Assembly (NCBI GenBank): GCA_039545355.1
Contig: BCJJ01000006.1
Span: 62,001-126,000 of the forward strand
DNA length: 64,000 bases
Direction: 5' to 3'
Source of the DNA: Trichosporon coremiiforme
Lineage: Eukaryota; Basidiomycota; Tremellomycetes; Trichosporonales; Trichosporonaceae
Part shown: in pieces, positions 20,059 through 30,741 of the stretch
Layout: each line of letters opens with the position of its first letter
Numbering within the stretch: position 1 is the stretch's first letter
The notes under the pieces: generated by a model
Told to the model about the DNA's origin: nothing
What the model saw: the letters and a program-made list of their open reading frames with translations, nothing else
Database searches by the model: none
Made by a program: the position numbers and the translations under genes

Positions 20059-21903
20059 TTACAACTTGGCGGTCTGCTGCGCCTCCCCATCGAACGCAAT
20101 CCTGTGGTCCCACTTGGACACATCCTTCCAATCTCCCCTGGCGCGCTTCTCGCCCTTGAGTGTGCCCGCGACGAATCTCCGCGCACACTCGGCCGCCACA
20201 GCGTCTCCATCCCTCTGCGTGTCGGCGAGCAGCAGCACCGCGCAAACAATGTCCCCGAGGGAGTGATACACCAGTCTGCTCAAGCTAAGCAGCTCCTCCT
20301 TCTCCGTCGGCAGGTTCTTGAACTGCTCCCACTGTGCGCGGATTTCTTTCTTCTCGTCCTCAAATCCCTTGACTCCTCCGAGCGTGGACGAGATCCATCG
20401 GTCCAGCGCCGCCGTCACGTCCGCGCCCTGTCGGCCAGTGAGGCACTTGACCGTGTCAGTCGCGAGCACGTCGGTCGTGCCCTCCCAAATGGAGAAGACG
20501 TTGGCATCACGGAAGATACGCGCAACGTTGATTTCGGGCGTCTCAAAGTTCTCGAGGTACCCCACCCCGCCGAGCGCCTCCATGCACTCCTGCAGGCCGT
20601 GGATGCCGTGTTTCGTCGCGTAGGCCTTTGCGACGCTGGTCAGAATGCGAAGGAGGAGTTCCGCGTCCTGTCCTTCGGGAACAAGGGGGTTCGAGGCGTT
20701 GGCCTGCACACTGCCAAGGAGGGCAGCAAGGAAGAAGGTGAGCAGCGTGTCGGCCCTATAACGCAGGGTGGTCGTGGCCAGCGTCTTGTTGAACAAGGGG
20801 AGAGTCTTCAGCGCCGCACCGGTCTTCGGGAAGGTGCGTACGCGCGAAAAGGCGCGCGCAATGCCCAGCCCGCGGCCGAGGAATCCGACCCCGCGGGCCG
20901 CGTTGTGGAACCGCGTCACATTCAGCACGGTGGCAATGACGGACACGCCGCGGCCCTCCTCGCCCACGAGCCAGGCGCGCATGCCCTTGATCTCGAGCTC
21001 GGCCGTCGGCAGAGCCTTCGTACCGAGCTTATTCTTGAGACGCTGGATCTTGATCCCGTTCATGTGTCCGCCCTTGACGCGGGTTGGGGCGAAGAAACAG
21101 CTCAACCCCTTGGACGTCCAAGCGAGAACGAGGGCACACCCGCAGTCGGTCGCACTGGAGAACCACTTGAATCCCGAGATCGAGTAGGGGCCCAGGGGCA
21201 TGCCGTCGGCGTCCACCCTGTCGTCGAGACCGACCCACGTAGCGAAGGTCTCGGTCCCACTGACGTCGGAACCGCCACGACGTTCCGTCATCCACTGGCC
21301 CGACGTCCATGCGTTCTTGGGGTTTGTGTCGAGGAGATGGCTGAGGGCCGTCTTGAACACTCTCGTGCGGGTGTCGATCATCTCCTTGGGGAGCGAGCTC
21401 GGAGGGGGGCGGGACAGTTCCGCAATGAGGACACTCGTCGCGCCGTCCTGCATGCCACTGGGACAGACGACCATGGCACTGCTAGCACCCCAGAGATGGA
21501 TCTTGATAACCTGGACGACGCGCGCGCTTCCGGCCAGCTGCTTGTCGTATCCAGTGGCCACGACGCCGTTCTCAAGGCCGAAATCTTGCAGCGCCTTCCA
21601 ACCCGGAGACGTGACGAGCGCCGCAGAGTCCTTGGGCACGCCGAACGAGTTGAACCCGTCTCCGTCGATGTAGGGCGGGTTCTTCTCTGCGTTTGTTACG
21701 TGGGCTAGGATCTCGGGCGTCAGGACCTCGGCGCCGAGGGTTTGGAGTTCCGGGGAGACTTTGGAGAGGACGGAGGAGGGGATGAACAGCGAAGCGGCGC
21801 GACGGAGGGCGGCGTCTTCCTCCCACTGGTTGACCACGACGGGAGTGGGCTGGAAGAAGCCCGTCGTGCTCGTTGCCGGCTGGTGAGTCTGGGGCTTCGA
21901 CAT
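20059..21903 (-). CDS. AidB-like acyl-CoA dehydrogenase with C-terminal peroxisomal signal AKL
   Basis: A single exon of 614 residues on the complement. QWMTERRGGSDVSGTET at about 203-219 is the AidB-type form of the acyl-CoA dehydrogenase FAD-binding block (MTE..GGSDV). The Arg/Gly-rich ECMEALGGVGYLENFETPEI and FSIWEGTTDVLATD blocks are the catalytic-base region and substrate pocket of the ACAD fold. Typical ACADs are about 400 residues; AidB-like members are 540-620, so length fits. The protein ends QQTAKL, and AKL is an accepted PTS1, so I infer peroxisomal location. Reaction class: FAD-dependent alpha,beta-desaturation of an acyl-CoA; in peroxisomes the electrons would go to oxygen. The acyl-CoA synthetase at 30.7 kb carries the same AKL end. 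Confidence 0.9.
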   Translation of the reverse strand: MSKPQTHQPATSTTGFFQPTPVVVNQWEEDAALRRAASLFIPSSVLSKVSPELQTLGAEVLTPEILAHVTNAEKNPPYIDGDGFNSFGVPKDSAALVTSPGWKALQDFGLENGVVATGYDKQLAGSARVVQVIKIHLWGASSAMVVCPSGMQDGATSVLIAELSRPPPSSLPKEMIDTRTRVFKTALSHLLDTNPKNAWTSGQWMTERRGGSDVSGTETFATWVGLDDRVDADGMPLGPYSISGFKWFSSATDCGCALVLAWTSKGLSCFFAPTRVKGGHMNGIKIQRLKNKLGTKALPTAELEIKGMRAWLVGEEGRGVSVIATVLNVTRFHNAARGVGFLGRGLGIARAFSRVRTFPKTGAALKTLPLFNKTLATTTLRYRADTLLTFFLAALLGSVQANASNPLVPEGQDAELLLRILTSVAKAYATKHGIHGLQECMEALGGVGYLENFETPEINVARIFRDANVFSIWEGTTDVLATDTVKCLTGRQGADVTAALDRWISSTLGGVKGFEDEKKEIRAQWEQFKNLPTEKEELLSLSRLVYHSLGDIVCAVLLLADTQRDGDAVAAECARRFVAGTLKGEKRARGDWKDVSKWDHRIAFDGEAQQTAKL

Positions 21904-22794
21904 GGTGAGTTGGTTGGGAGGAGGAGCTGGAGCAGTGGAGTTCTTATCAAGTTATGAGGAACCGGCGACCATCGGACAAGCGAGCCTTGGGAGCTGACAT
22001 CCGACATGTTAGCAAGGTGGAGATGGCCGCGGCTGATGCTGATTTATGACAACAGACGGCACGCAAAGACCGATTACCGAGCGCCGTGTGGAGAAGCAGG
22101 TGGGCGATGGTGGGCCGGCCGAGAGCCAGGCACCCGCATCCACCGCGCTCGACTTCGTCCGTAGAATGAACACTCGACGGATTTAGACGTCGTCGAAACG
22201 AATGCGGAGCATGCACGCGTGCATGGAGCTGATATCGAGTTTGCGGCCCCGTCGCTGCATCCCCCGCTCGTCTCCGAGATGACGCACTCCCGCCGACAGC
22301 CGAGGTTCGTCAAGGGTTCGTCGAGGTTTGCGCTGTCCGATTTTCGGCTCTGAGAATCAGAACATCGGAAGTCCAGAACCCAGCCCCGATCGACATCCGA
22401 TCTACGAGCAACTTTGGAATGGCTGTTTGTTTGTACACGCTGTTGCTCCCACTGCCCAACACCAACAGCACTAGGATCAATGCAAGCAGCCCCCCCCCCC
22501 CCCCGCCCTCGCCATTTCGTTGAATGCAACAACAGCCTTGGCGTCAAGACTCGACTGCGCCAGCGACGTATCCTGACGCACGCGGCCAATCGTCGTTGTG
22601 ATCGAATCGGTCCCGTGCCGAGTCCCTGTCACGAACTTTTCTTTGTGCGTTTGAGCGTCGAGTCCCGGTCTGCAGGCGCTGCAGAGTGAGGGAGCGTAGC
22701 GAGGGAGGACCGCGAGCACGAGCAGCACATGCACAGCGCACGGCGTAGAGTTTCGAGACGAACCAAACATTGCTCCATCTGCACACCTTCCACC
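21904..22794. other. Intergenic region with a C15 run
   Basis: 891 bp between the ACAD gene and the divergent GPI-protein gene, so both promoters are here. A run of 15 C occupies 22490-22504, about 290 nt before the downstream ATG. No supported gene. Confidence 0.45.
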
Positions 22795-23460
22795 ATGCTC
22801 GCCGCTACCCTCTTCAGTGTCCTGTCGGCTGGTGAGTGACCTTGCTGCTGTCGCTACGCGGCGTCCGCTCCGTCGCTAACCCCAGTCGCCGCCGCGACCC
22901 CCACGCTCCTTACCCGTGCGCCGTTCCCTGTCGATGCAATCCCCGACGTGTGCTCGACCCCTTGCGAGACATACAAGAGCGTGTTCAGCCCCGACGCGTC
23001 GGCGGACGCGCGCTCGACCGCGTGCCAGGGCGCCGTGTTCGAACAGTTCAACATCTGCATGAACTGCACCTCGATCGAGGGCGTGCCGAACGGCATGACC
23101 TCGGAGCAGGTGCAACTCCTCTCGCTGGCTGTTCAGCAGATGGGCCAGGAGTGCATCGAGTCCCACTACACGTCGCAGTACGCCGGCGAGATCCCCGCCC
23201 CGACCTCGCTGCCCATGTCTGTGAGCTTGATCTTCAGGCAACGCTGACACCAGTCTTCCACCTCGCTCGCCCCCACCGCAAACAGCACCAAGCCCGCTGT
23301 CACCTCGACCTCCGCCAACCCCTTCGCCTCCTCCTCCGGCGCTTCTGCTTCCGCCTCCTCCGGCGCCGCCGCCGCTGAGGGCAAGTCCGGCGCTACCGCT
23401 GCTGGCGCGTCGCTCCCGGCTGCTCTCGTTGCCGTCGGCGCGCTCGCGCTTCTGGTCTAA
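22795..23460 (+). CDS. Small secreted, probably GPI-anchored, six-cysteine protein
   Basis: Three exons, 22795-22831, 22886-23220 and 23254-23460, give 192 residues. An N-terminal signal peptide (MLAATLFSVLSAVAAATP) leads into a domain with six cysteines (VCSTPC, ACQG, ICMNC, QECIES). Helices rich in Gln and Met lie between the cysteines. A Ser/Thr/Ala-rich stalk follows, and then a hydrophobic tail (SLPAALVAVGALALLV) ending at the stop. Signal peptide plus Ser/Ala stalk plus C-terminal hydrophobic tail is the pattern of a GPI-anchored cell-surface protein; the omega site would be near the Gly/Ser in GKSGATAAG. The six-cysteine spacing does not match the CFEM consensus (eight Cys). Function unknown; cell-wall or surface role inferred. 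Confidence 0.75.
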
Positions 23461-23782
23461 ACGCCCTCACAATCTCACGATCTCGCTGTCTCCTTGCTTC
23501 CCGCCCTAGCTCGTTCCTCTTTTTCTTGTCCCACGCCATATGTAAGGATTATGACTTTTCAGACCGCGACCCCGTGCCAGAACGAACAGGTCCAGCGTGG
23601 ACGCGGGACGCGGCGTAAAATCCCCGCCAACACTAACCTACTGACCGCCGGTCTAACCTTGTTAGCGCGTCTTCCGGTTCGACATCCTACCCGGCACCTT
23701 GCATCCATCTGCATACATATACCCCGATATCGCTGCATCGACCCGTCTCATCCTCTTCCTCCCTCCCCGAAAGCATCCCAGC
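23461..23782. other. Short intergenic region
   Basis: 322 bp between two co-directional genes. It holds the GPI-protein 3' UTR and the promoter of the hydrolase, with an ATATACCCC element at 23716-23724 that could act as a TATA box about 60 nt before the ATG. Confidence 0.35.
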
Positions 23783-25027
23783 ATGTCCGCCGACCTCGAC
23801 TGGCCCAAACTCCGGCGCTCGCTCCCCGACCCGACCGCGCCACGCACGCCCCCCGCCCCCCTTCTGGCGCTGTACAAGCTGCTCGCGACTTTGGGTGTGC
23901 TGGGTTCTCTCCCCTTCGTGGTCCCGTACACGATCCTGACGCACTTCCTGCGCGGCCCCCGTCTGCGGTGGCAGACGCTGCGCGACCACCTGATCTCGAA
24001 CGTTGTGCGCGTCGCGCTGATCCAGCACACGCTCTTCCTCCCCGGCGTGGACTGGTTTGAGTGGCGCGCCGTGCGCTCCAAGTCCAGCGATGCCCCCGGC
24101 GCCACGGTCACGAAGGTCACGCTGCCCCCGGCCAAGCTGCCGCGCACGGGCTTCGCGGTATGTCCTGCTGTGCCCGCCGTGTCCCGCCCCGGCTTCATCG
24201 TCACCCCGAAGACGAGGCAGGCGCTCGCCAAGGCTGCCCCCGGTGAGAAGGCCATGCTCTACTTCGTCGGAGGCGGGTACGCGTTCGGCCACCCGCTCGA
24301 GAGGACTTATGTCTTCAAAGTCGCGCACGATATCGGCATCCGCGTCCTGGCCGTCAACTACCGCAAGACCCTCACGCCCGAGACGGCCTTCCCTGCGCCG
24401 CTCCTCGACGCCGTCGCTGGCTGGGAGTACCTGACCAACGAGCTCGGATTTGAGCCCCAGAACATCACCGTCATGGGCGAGTCGGCGGGCGCCAACTTGT
24501 CGCTTCTCCTCCAGCGATACCTGTACGACTCTGGCGTTGCCGGCCCGGGCCAGCTTGCCCTCTCCGGCCCCTGGGTCGACATGTCGCCCGCGAACACTAC
24601 CCGCGCGTCAATGGTGAACAACTGGGGCGTGGACTACATCACGTGGCTTGCCAGGCTGTCGGCTCACGCCGCGCGCCAGCACTACACGGACGAGGCGGCT
24701 ACGACGCCGTACTTTGCGCCGGCGACTGCGACGGGCGGCCAGTGGGCGTGCCTGACCAAGCCCGGAGTCAAGGTCTACGTCCACGGCGGCGAGAAGGAGA
24801 TTCTCATCGACGAGATTCGCCTCCTGTACAAGAACATGAGCGAGGCGGGTGTCGACGTCGTGTACGTCGAGAAGCCGCACGGGTTCCACATCACCCCCAC
24901 TATGAGCGATATCTTCCAGGGATCGAGCGGGTATAAGGTCTTCTCGAAGGACATTTACCCCCTCATCCACCGCGAGGTCGACCCGACCAACTGGCCGCCG
25001 TCGCAGAGCGACAAGAAGAACATCTAG
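23783..25027 (+). CDS. Alpha/beta hydrolase (HSL/steryl acetyl hydrolase-like), membrane-anchored
   Basis: One exon, 414 residues. A hydrophobic N-terminal span (LLALYKLLATLGVLGSLPFV) suggests a membrane anchor. YFVGGGYAFGHPLERTYV replaces the usual HGGG oxyanion motif with VGGG. VMGESAGANLSLLL carries the GxSxG nucleophile (Ser at about 234), and PHGFHITPTM supplies the catalytic His; the acid is probably in HGGEKEILIDE. This layout is that of the hormone-sensitive-lipase/arylesterase family seen in fungal steryl acetyl hydrolases and related deacetylases. Substrate cannot be read from sequence. An in-frame GTATGT at 24159 could be an intron donor, but the frame is open through it, so I keep one exon. 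The next hydrolase gene is convergent, 223 bp away. Confidence 0.85.
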   Translation: MSADLDWPKLRRSLPDPTAPRTPPAPLLALYKLLATLGVLGSLPFVVPYTILTHFLRGPRLRWQTLRDHLISNVVRVALIQHTLFLPGVDWFEWRAVRSKSSDAPGATVTKVTLPPAKLPRTGFAVCPAVPAVSRPGFIVTPKTRQALAKAAPGEKAMLYFVGGGYAFGHPLERTYVFKVAHDIGIRVLAVNYRKTLTPETAFPAPLLDAVAGWEYLTNELGFEPQNITVMGESAGANLSLLLQRYLYDSGVAGPGQLALSGPWVDMSPANTTRASMVNNWGVDYITWLARLSAHAARQHYTDEAATTPYFAPATATGGQWACLTKPGVKVYVHGGEKEILIDEIRLLYKNMSEAGVDVVYVEKPHGFHITPTMSDIFQGSSGYKVFSKDIYPLIHREVDPTNWPPSQSDKKNI

Positions 25028-25250
25028 GAGACGTCTACGTCAAAACCTCAAAGTCTGGGCGCAAGCGCGGCGAGCGTGACACGAGCCCCGTGTGAGCGTG
25101 CCGAAGCCAATGCCCCCAATCTCTTGCGCAACGCGTAAGCGGGAAGTGGAGCATCACCGGATACCATCTCATACCCAAATCTTGTAGTGGATGCATATCT
25201 TGTCGTTATCGTGCTTCTGAACTCCTCCTGCCAAACCAACTCAACCTGAT

Positions 25251-26456
25251 CTATACATGCCTTTCGAGGAACCGCAACGCGGGAACCACGCTCACATCCC
25301 ACCCCGCGTCGCCCGCCTTCTCGAATCCGAAATCATACACATGTCCCGCGCCCTCGACGTACACTTCTTCCGTGGGCACACCTTTCTCCCTCAACGTTCT
25401 AGCAAACTTTTCGCTGTGCGAGGCAGGGACTATGTCGTCCGCTGTTCCGTGCATTAGGAACGTGGGCACGAACCCACCTCCAGCCTCGAGAATATGCTGC
25501 GGCGAGTCTTGCTTCACCCTCTCTCTGAATTCGCTGTCGGAAGGATACTGGGTCATGCGGCATACAGACTCGATGAGATTGCCATGTGCGGCCGCGTACG
25601 AGTACAGGTCCACACGCTTCAGTTCGGTGTCCGTGGGCTCGTACCCGGGCCAGCCGAGATGGTCCCGGATCTCCTGCAGAGGTACATGAGGAGGGAGTTC
25701 GGTGTCCCAGGGATTCTGCACCGATGCCTGCGTGGGGTCGGGGCTGGCGTATATCTTGGCGAGCTCTTGATCGGTTGAGACGAGGTAGGACGGCTGTGGC
25801 TGAGGACCTTGGTTTCGTTCTTGCTCGAGGTACGCCAGTGAGTCCAGGAGGCCGTAGACACTCAAGAAAGCCTTCGGAGCCCCGACATCCGCCCCATCCG
25901 CCCCATCCTCCCGATCTCCTCCCTCCAGTTCCATCCTCTTTGCCTTGTTATCCCGCCTGATCAACTCCAGCGCAGCCAGCGCGGCCACTGTGGTCCCAGC
26001 CGAGGCTCCCCCAATCACGCATCTCTCGCCGAGTTTCATGTGAGTCCGGGCGTAGACATACGCGTCGACGACATCTTCGGCCATCTCTGCCAACGAAGCC
26101 TCGGGCTGTAACCTGTATCCGACAGAGACGAGACCGTAGGCTCTCTCGGCTCTGAACGCGGGCAGGAGCCAGGGCGTCGGGTGCGCCCATTTGCCGCAGG
26201 TGTAGCCCCCGCCGTGGACCCATAATAACCACGGCTCGCGAGCGGAGCGAGTCGAGTCGGTAGGCTGCGCGCCGCCGTTGGGTTGAGCGGTGCCGTTGGC
26301 CGGTTGCGAGGAAGTAGAGGGAGAGGTGGAGGAGGCGGAGGCGGAGGGGGGTGAGGAGGGAGAGCGAGAGGGCCAGTAGCGCAACGGCAGGGAGAGGCCG
26401 TGGACACGCTTGAAGATGTGGTCCGTGAAGCCTGGTGGACACTTGGGTAGCGGCAT
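25251..26456 (-). CDS. Alpha/beta hydrolase fold esterase, cytosolic-type
   Basis: On the complement, 401 residues from an ATG at 26456 (MPLPKCPPGF); a slightly longer frame upstream lacks an ATG. LLWVHGGGYTCGKWAHPTPW is the HGGGY oxyanion motif, VIGGASAGTTVAALAALEL holds the GxSxG nucleophile, HGTADDIVPASH supplies the acid and GAGHVYDFGF the His, a complete triad. A low-complexity Ser/Pro/Thr insert of about 30 residues lies before the HGGG motif. Family: HSL-like (group IV) esterase/lipase. No signal peptide or targeting motif. It is convergent with another alpha/beta hydrolase but the two are not close relatives by the motifs seen. Confidence 0.85.
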   Translation of the reverse strand: MPLPKCPPGFTDHIFKRVHGLSLPLRYWPSRSPSSPPSASASSTSPSTSSQPANGTAQPNGGAQPTDSTRSAREPWLLWVHGGGYTCGKWAHPTPWLLPAFRAERAYGLVSVGYRLQPEASLAEMAEDVVDAYVYARTHMKLGERCVIGGASAGTTVAALAALELIRRDNKAKRMELEGGDREDGADGADVGAPKAFLSVYGLLDSLAYLEQERNQGPQPQPSYLVSTDQELAKIYASPDPTQASVQNPWDTELPPHVPLQEIRDHLGWPGYEPTDTELKRVDLYSYAAAHGNLIESVCRMTQYPSDSEFRERVKQDSPQHILEAGGGFVPTFLMHGTADDIVPASHSEKFARTLREKGVPTEEVYVEGAGHVYDFGFEKAGDAGWDVSVVPALRFLERHV

Positions 26457-26936
26457 GTTGATTCCAGCTGGCGCGCGAAGTCGGCCAGCGATATTCACCT
26501 CAGCCGAGCGATCCTCCGGATCAGTAGCGGGTTATTGACGAGAGAGAGCGGGGTAGGTAGTGAGCAATGGCAAGGTCTGTGCGAAGGCAAAGTCAGTGAT
26601 TGAAAGATAGCAAGTAGTCGAGAGCCGGCCAAGACCACAGGACTGCTCGCTCGGTCTTTCGGTTACTTTCTGACTTGAGCCGAGATCAAGCCGCAAGTGG
26701 ACACCGGACCCGGAGATGGAGGGAGCATTCCGAATCCAGACCCGGGACTTGCCCACTCAGACTTTGTGCGCGGACACATCAACGCCTCCAGTTCGACGTT
26801 TCTCTTCATCGACCATATCGCTCTCACCACTCGACGCCTCAACTCGTCTCTCACTCGACCGACTCTCGCTTCTTACCAGCGAGATCAATCACCACCCCGT
26901 TAAACCACACCTTCGGCCTTCTCCGACACCACCACC
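26457..26936. promoter_or_regulatory. Divergent promoter region between hydrolase and methyltransferase genes
   Basis: 480 bp between two divergent start codons. No clear TATA box. CT-rich leader sequence precedes the methyltransferase ATG. Nothing else recognised. Confidence 0.4.
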
Positions 26937-27821
26937 ATGGCCAGCGACGACGTTTGGGACGGCGCCGTATACCTGAACAAGCCGGGTGTGAAAGAGGCCG
27001 CTGAGATCAACGGGCGCACGATCAAGCGCGCGCTCGTGGCCGCCGGCATCCCCGAATCCAGGTTCCCCATCTTGGACGTGCTCGAAGTCGGCGCCGGCGT
27101 CGGCACCGTCACGCGTCACCTGACGGGCTTCCATTCTGTGCACTCAATCGAACCGTCCCGGTCCATGATCTCCGTGCTCTCTAAGCAGGTGGAAGGACTC
27201 GACAATGTGACCTGGGCGATGCACGAGTTTGGCCCCACCTCTGCGGCCCAGTTCGACAGGGGCGAGGAAATGCCCTCGCCCATCGAGAGCGAGCCGGAGA
27301 GGAAACTCGCCCCGCCGCACAAGAGATTCGATGTCGCCGTTGCTACACTCGTCGCCCACCATGTTGGAACCTTGGGACCGTTCTTCGAGGGCGTCCTCAG
27401 CGTGCTCAAGCCTGGTGGTCTCTTTATCCTCATCGAGTTCAGGCACGGTGACGATGGAGAGGACATCAGCGCCGTGTTCCACGTCAAGGAGGAGCCGAAG
27501 AATGAGCCCGTCGAGGACTGGGACCAGGCTGTGAGTATTACTGTGGGATTGAGAGATGTTGGATGTTGGACGCGCAAGAGGGAGAGGGAGAGGTGGTGGA
27601 GTGGAACTACATCTGCTCGCTTCGCTCGCAGCCGCTAACGCTCCCAGGTGATCACCGGCAACCAGTTCCGGACCACGCCCACCAAGGCGCAGCTCGGCGG
27701 CCTGCTCACAAAGTACGGCTTCACGGGTGTCGAAGACATGGACGGGGAGGGTGTGCCTGCCTTCCGGCTCGAGAGGGGGCCGGTGCCCACGCTCGTTGTC
27801 TGGGGTAGGCGACCAGAGTAA
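26937..27821 (+). CDS. Class I SAM-dependent methyltransferase
   Basis: Two exons, 26937-27530 and 27648-27821 (117-nt intron), give 255 residues. ILDVLEVGAGVGTVTRHLTG at about 45-64 is motif I (SAM-binding loop). HSIEPSRSMISVL is the acidic end of strand 2, RFDVAVATLVAHHVG is motif II and VLKPGGLFILIEFRH is motif III. This is the Methyltransf_11/12 type seen in small-molecule methylation. The substrate is unknown. The N-terminus (VWDGAVYLNKPGVKEAAEIN) resembles the lead helices of such enzymes. No targeting signal. It is divergent from the neighbouring esterase. Confidence 0.82.
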
Positions 27822-28829
27822 GCTTCAGTCGCCGGGGGTTCTTCCCGAGCCGCCAAGCAGTTTACGACGAGATCAGAATGAGGCGGAGAAGTATGAAGAG
27901 ACGGGACGCCAAGACGAAGAACAACACCGTAGACGAGGCATGAAGAGGGATACACAAAGGCTCACGGGACCCACGCTGGATAACAACGCCGCAGGGGGTT
28001 CACGATCGTGGGGCCTAAGGCTGAAAGGCGTGATACTTGACGAGATCTCTGCCAAAATGGGCCGAACTGACAGCAGCAAACAACAACCAGCACGAGCAGG
28101 CGCTGTTGCCGGTGGGCAGACTGTGGCTCGCCGGTGCTCGCCGGCCAACCAACACACAGACACTCGACCTCGTTGTCGCCCGTCGTTGGAACACCGTTCC
28201 TGCCTTCGCCAAACAATAGGATTGGGACCGATGAAACCGGCCCCGGTGCGTTTGAGGATCGCTACGTCGTGTTCCCGGTGAGACAAACATGGCCCGAGCG
28301 TGCCCACGACTGGCCATTGTTCTGACTTTCGACCCCGACGATCAACATAGAGGACCTCATTCCAATCAAATGTGCAGAGGTCGTTTCTGGGCCATGCTCG
28401 AGCGCAGACGTCGCACTTCTGGGTCGTTTAATAAGATGAGAGAACGTTCCGAAGCTGATAAGATAACGCTGGCGATCTCCCGAAAGATTGGCGAAAGGCT
28501 GACGTTTCTGTGACGAGAAATGGGAGTTTTGCAGCAAAGCAAGCTGCCCAGCAGCGCCCATCAACCGAGGCGCAAACGACCCTCTGCTCTCCCGCCGGGT
28601 GGACAACTGACCCCAGGCTGACCCAGGAGCCGCAACATGCATGCGACTATTGTCCAGTGTCGTCTAGCGACAGCCTGGGCCCACCTGCCTGCCCACGCCG
28701 GACCGCTCACCGGCACCACGCCCCCCATCAACTCCCTCACAACGTAAACAACACCTCCGCGAAAGAGATATAAAGCAGCCCCCACAGCATAGCTGATCCC
28801 CATCCTCCGAAGTCTCGAGACAGCTTACA
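27822..28829. other. 1-kb intergenic region, promoter of the secreted carboxylesterase at right end
   Basis: No supported gene in 27822-28740. The right end has a clear TATA box (ATATAAAG, 28768-28775) 55 nt before the carboxylesterase ATG. Confidence 0.45.
28768..28775 (+). promoter_or_regulatory. TATA box of the carboxylesterase gene
   Basis: ATATAAAG lies 55 nt before the ATG at 28830, with a CCCACAGC initiator-like stretch after it. Most other genes in the window lack such a clear TATA, which suits a regulated, secreted enzyme. Confidence 0.5.
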
Positions 28830-30468
28830 ATGCTCTCCCTCTTCGGCCTTCTCCCCCTCCTCGCGGTCAGCGCGGTCGCCGCGCCCGCGCCGCTCACTGA
28901 GCGTGTCGCCTGCACCATGACCTGGAAGGGCCAGACGCTCACTGGTGCGGCTGACGGCAACGCCTGTCGCTACACGGTCAAGTACGGTTCTGCTTCCCGC
29001 TGGGCGCACTCCTCCACTGCTCGCTCGACGTAAGTCCTTCTTCCTCGAGTGCTGAGCTGACGGGCCTAGGCCCTCCAACGCCTCGGCCTGGGCCCCCCGC
29101 TGCCCGCAGGCGCACGCGTACCCCGCCGCAACGGACGCGCAGTCGGAGGACTGCCTGTACCTCACAATCTGGGCCCCCTCGTCGGCAAGCCAGAACTCCA
29201 ACCTGCCCGTGTACGTCTATGCCCCCGGCGGGTCGAACATCGACGGAAGCGCGGCCGACGACGGCATCGACGGCGCTGCCATGGCGTCCCAGGGCCTTGT
29301 CGTCGTCCACGCGCAGCACCGTATCGGTGTGCTCGGTTTCCTTCCTCCGTCGTGGATGCGTGTCTCGGACCCCAACTTTGCCCTGCGTGACATGCTCCTC
29401 GCCCTCCGCTCTGTCAAGGACAACATCGTCGGTGCTGGCGGCAACCCCTCGGCCGTCACTCTGGGCGGACAGTCCAGTGGTGCTCTCGTTGTGCAGGCCA
29501 TGCTCGGCGTGCCCGAGGCGGTTGGGCTCTTCCAGCGCATCATCCTCCAGTCCGGTCCCCTGAATGTCGGTACGCAGAGCGCGGCGCAGACGACCGCTCT
29601 CCAGAAACTGTTCTACCAGGACATTCTCAAGTGTCGTGACGCGCGCTGCGCGCAGAACAAGTCCACCGCCCAGCTCATGCCGGCCACTGCCAACGACCTC
29701 GTGAGCTCCGCCACGAGCCTCGAGGGCGTGCCTTTTGCCTCGCTTGTGCGCCCCGTCTTTGGCACCAGGACGCTGCCCAAGGACCCCTCGAACGTACTCA
29801 TGAACAACCCCCAGCAGCTCGCCGTCAAGCCCCAGCAGGTCCTCGTTACAACCGTCCTGAACGAAGGAGGCACCGGCGCCTCGCTCATGACGCCCCAGCC
29901 TGGTGGCGGACCGTGGCTTGGCCGCCGCGACGAGAGCAACAACCTGCCGCGCGACATCTCCCCTGCCGACGCGTACTTGGACGTTCTTCGGGCTCAGGTC
30001 GGCTCGCGCGCCGACGCCGTTGCGGCTCAGTATCCTCTTCCTGCGGGCGTCCAGCTCGGTTCGGGAATGACGGCCACGATCGAGCGTGCGTTCACGGACG
30101 GTGGGTTCCGCTGCCCGTCTCGCGCTCTCGCGGGCAAATTCGCGACCTTTGCTTCAACCTACGTCGGCGAGTTCACGCAGGGCGGCAACCACGCCAACAA
30201 CCTGGGTTTCGCCTACTGCAACGACCATGTCTGCCACATGGACGACGTCTATGCGTGGTGGGGCACGGGGCCCACTGGCTCCGACGCCTTCAGCCAGGAC
30301 GTCCAAGGCCGCGTCGCGAGTTTCGTCAAGAACGGTAATCCCGGCTCTGGGTGGAGCGCGCACAACGGCAACGACGTGTTCGCCATTGGTGGTGGGCAGA
30401 CGGAGTCTTGCCCCGCAGACTTCTGGGGTAGCCAGGTCAAGTTCGACTTCCAGCTTTACAGCCAGTAG
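28830..30468 (+). CDS. Secreted type-B carboxylesterase/lipase
   Basis: Two exons, 28830-29029 and 29070-30468, give 532 residues. Signal peptide MLSLFGLLPLLAVSAVAAPA; mature protein starts near APAPLTERV. Family motifs: EDCLYLTIWAPS (carboxylesterase signature 2), GVLGFLPPSW, and LGGQSSGALVV with the nucleophile Ser at about 202 (usual form GESAG; here GQSSG). The catalytic His is in CHMDDVYAWWG, and the C-terminal DFWGSQVKFDFQLYSQ is the usual end. Extracellular hydrolysis of esters or lipids is expected; the substrate is not readable. After the TAG the frame stays open for 57 more codons rich in His, Lys, Gly and Asp (see finding). A TATA box lies upstream. Confidence 0.88.
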
Positions 30469-30741
30469 GGTTGGCAGGGTGGTGGCCCTGTGTCGGCCAA
30501 CGGCTCGAAGGGCGGCCACAAGGACGACGACCATGGCGCCATCCACGGCCACCACGGCGGCAACGGCAAGGGGAAGGGGAAGGAGCACGATGACGACAAG
30601 AAGAAGGAAAATGGCCATGGGAAGAGGAAGTGTGACGAATAGCTGTTGCCGCCCTTATATCTAGTATGCAAAAGGGGATGAGAATCTATAATCGCATGCA
30701 TGTGTGCGTACTGTGCTATCTTCTTACGGTTTCTATACTGG

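Noticed and set aside
20017..21708. 563-codon plus-strand frame opposite the acyl-CoA dehydrogenase
   Set aside because: Same shadow effect; composition dominated by Arg, Leu, Glu and Gly, no motif.
26457..26498. Start of the 25-kb esterase at 26498
   Set aside because: That codon is GTG, not ATG; the first ATG at 26456 is the better start.
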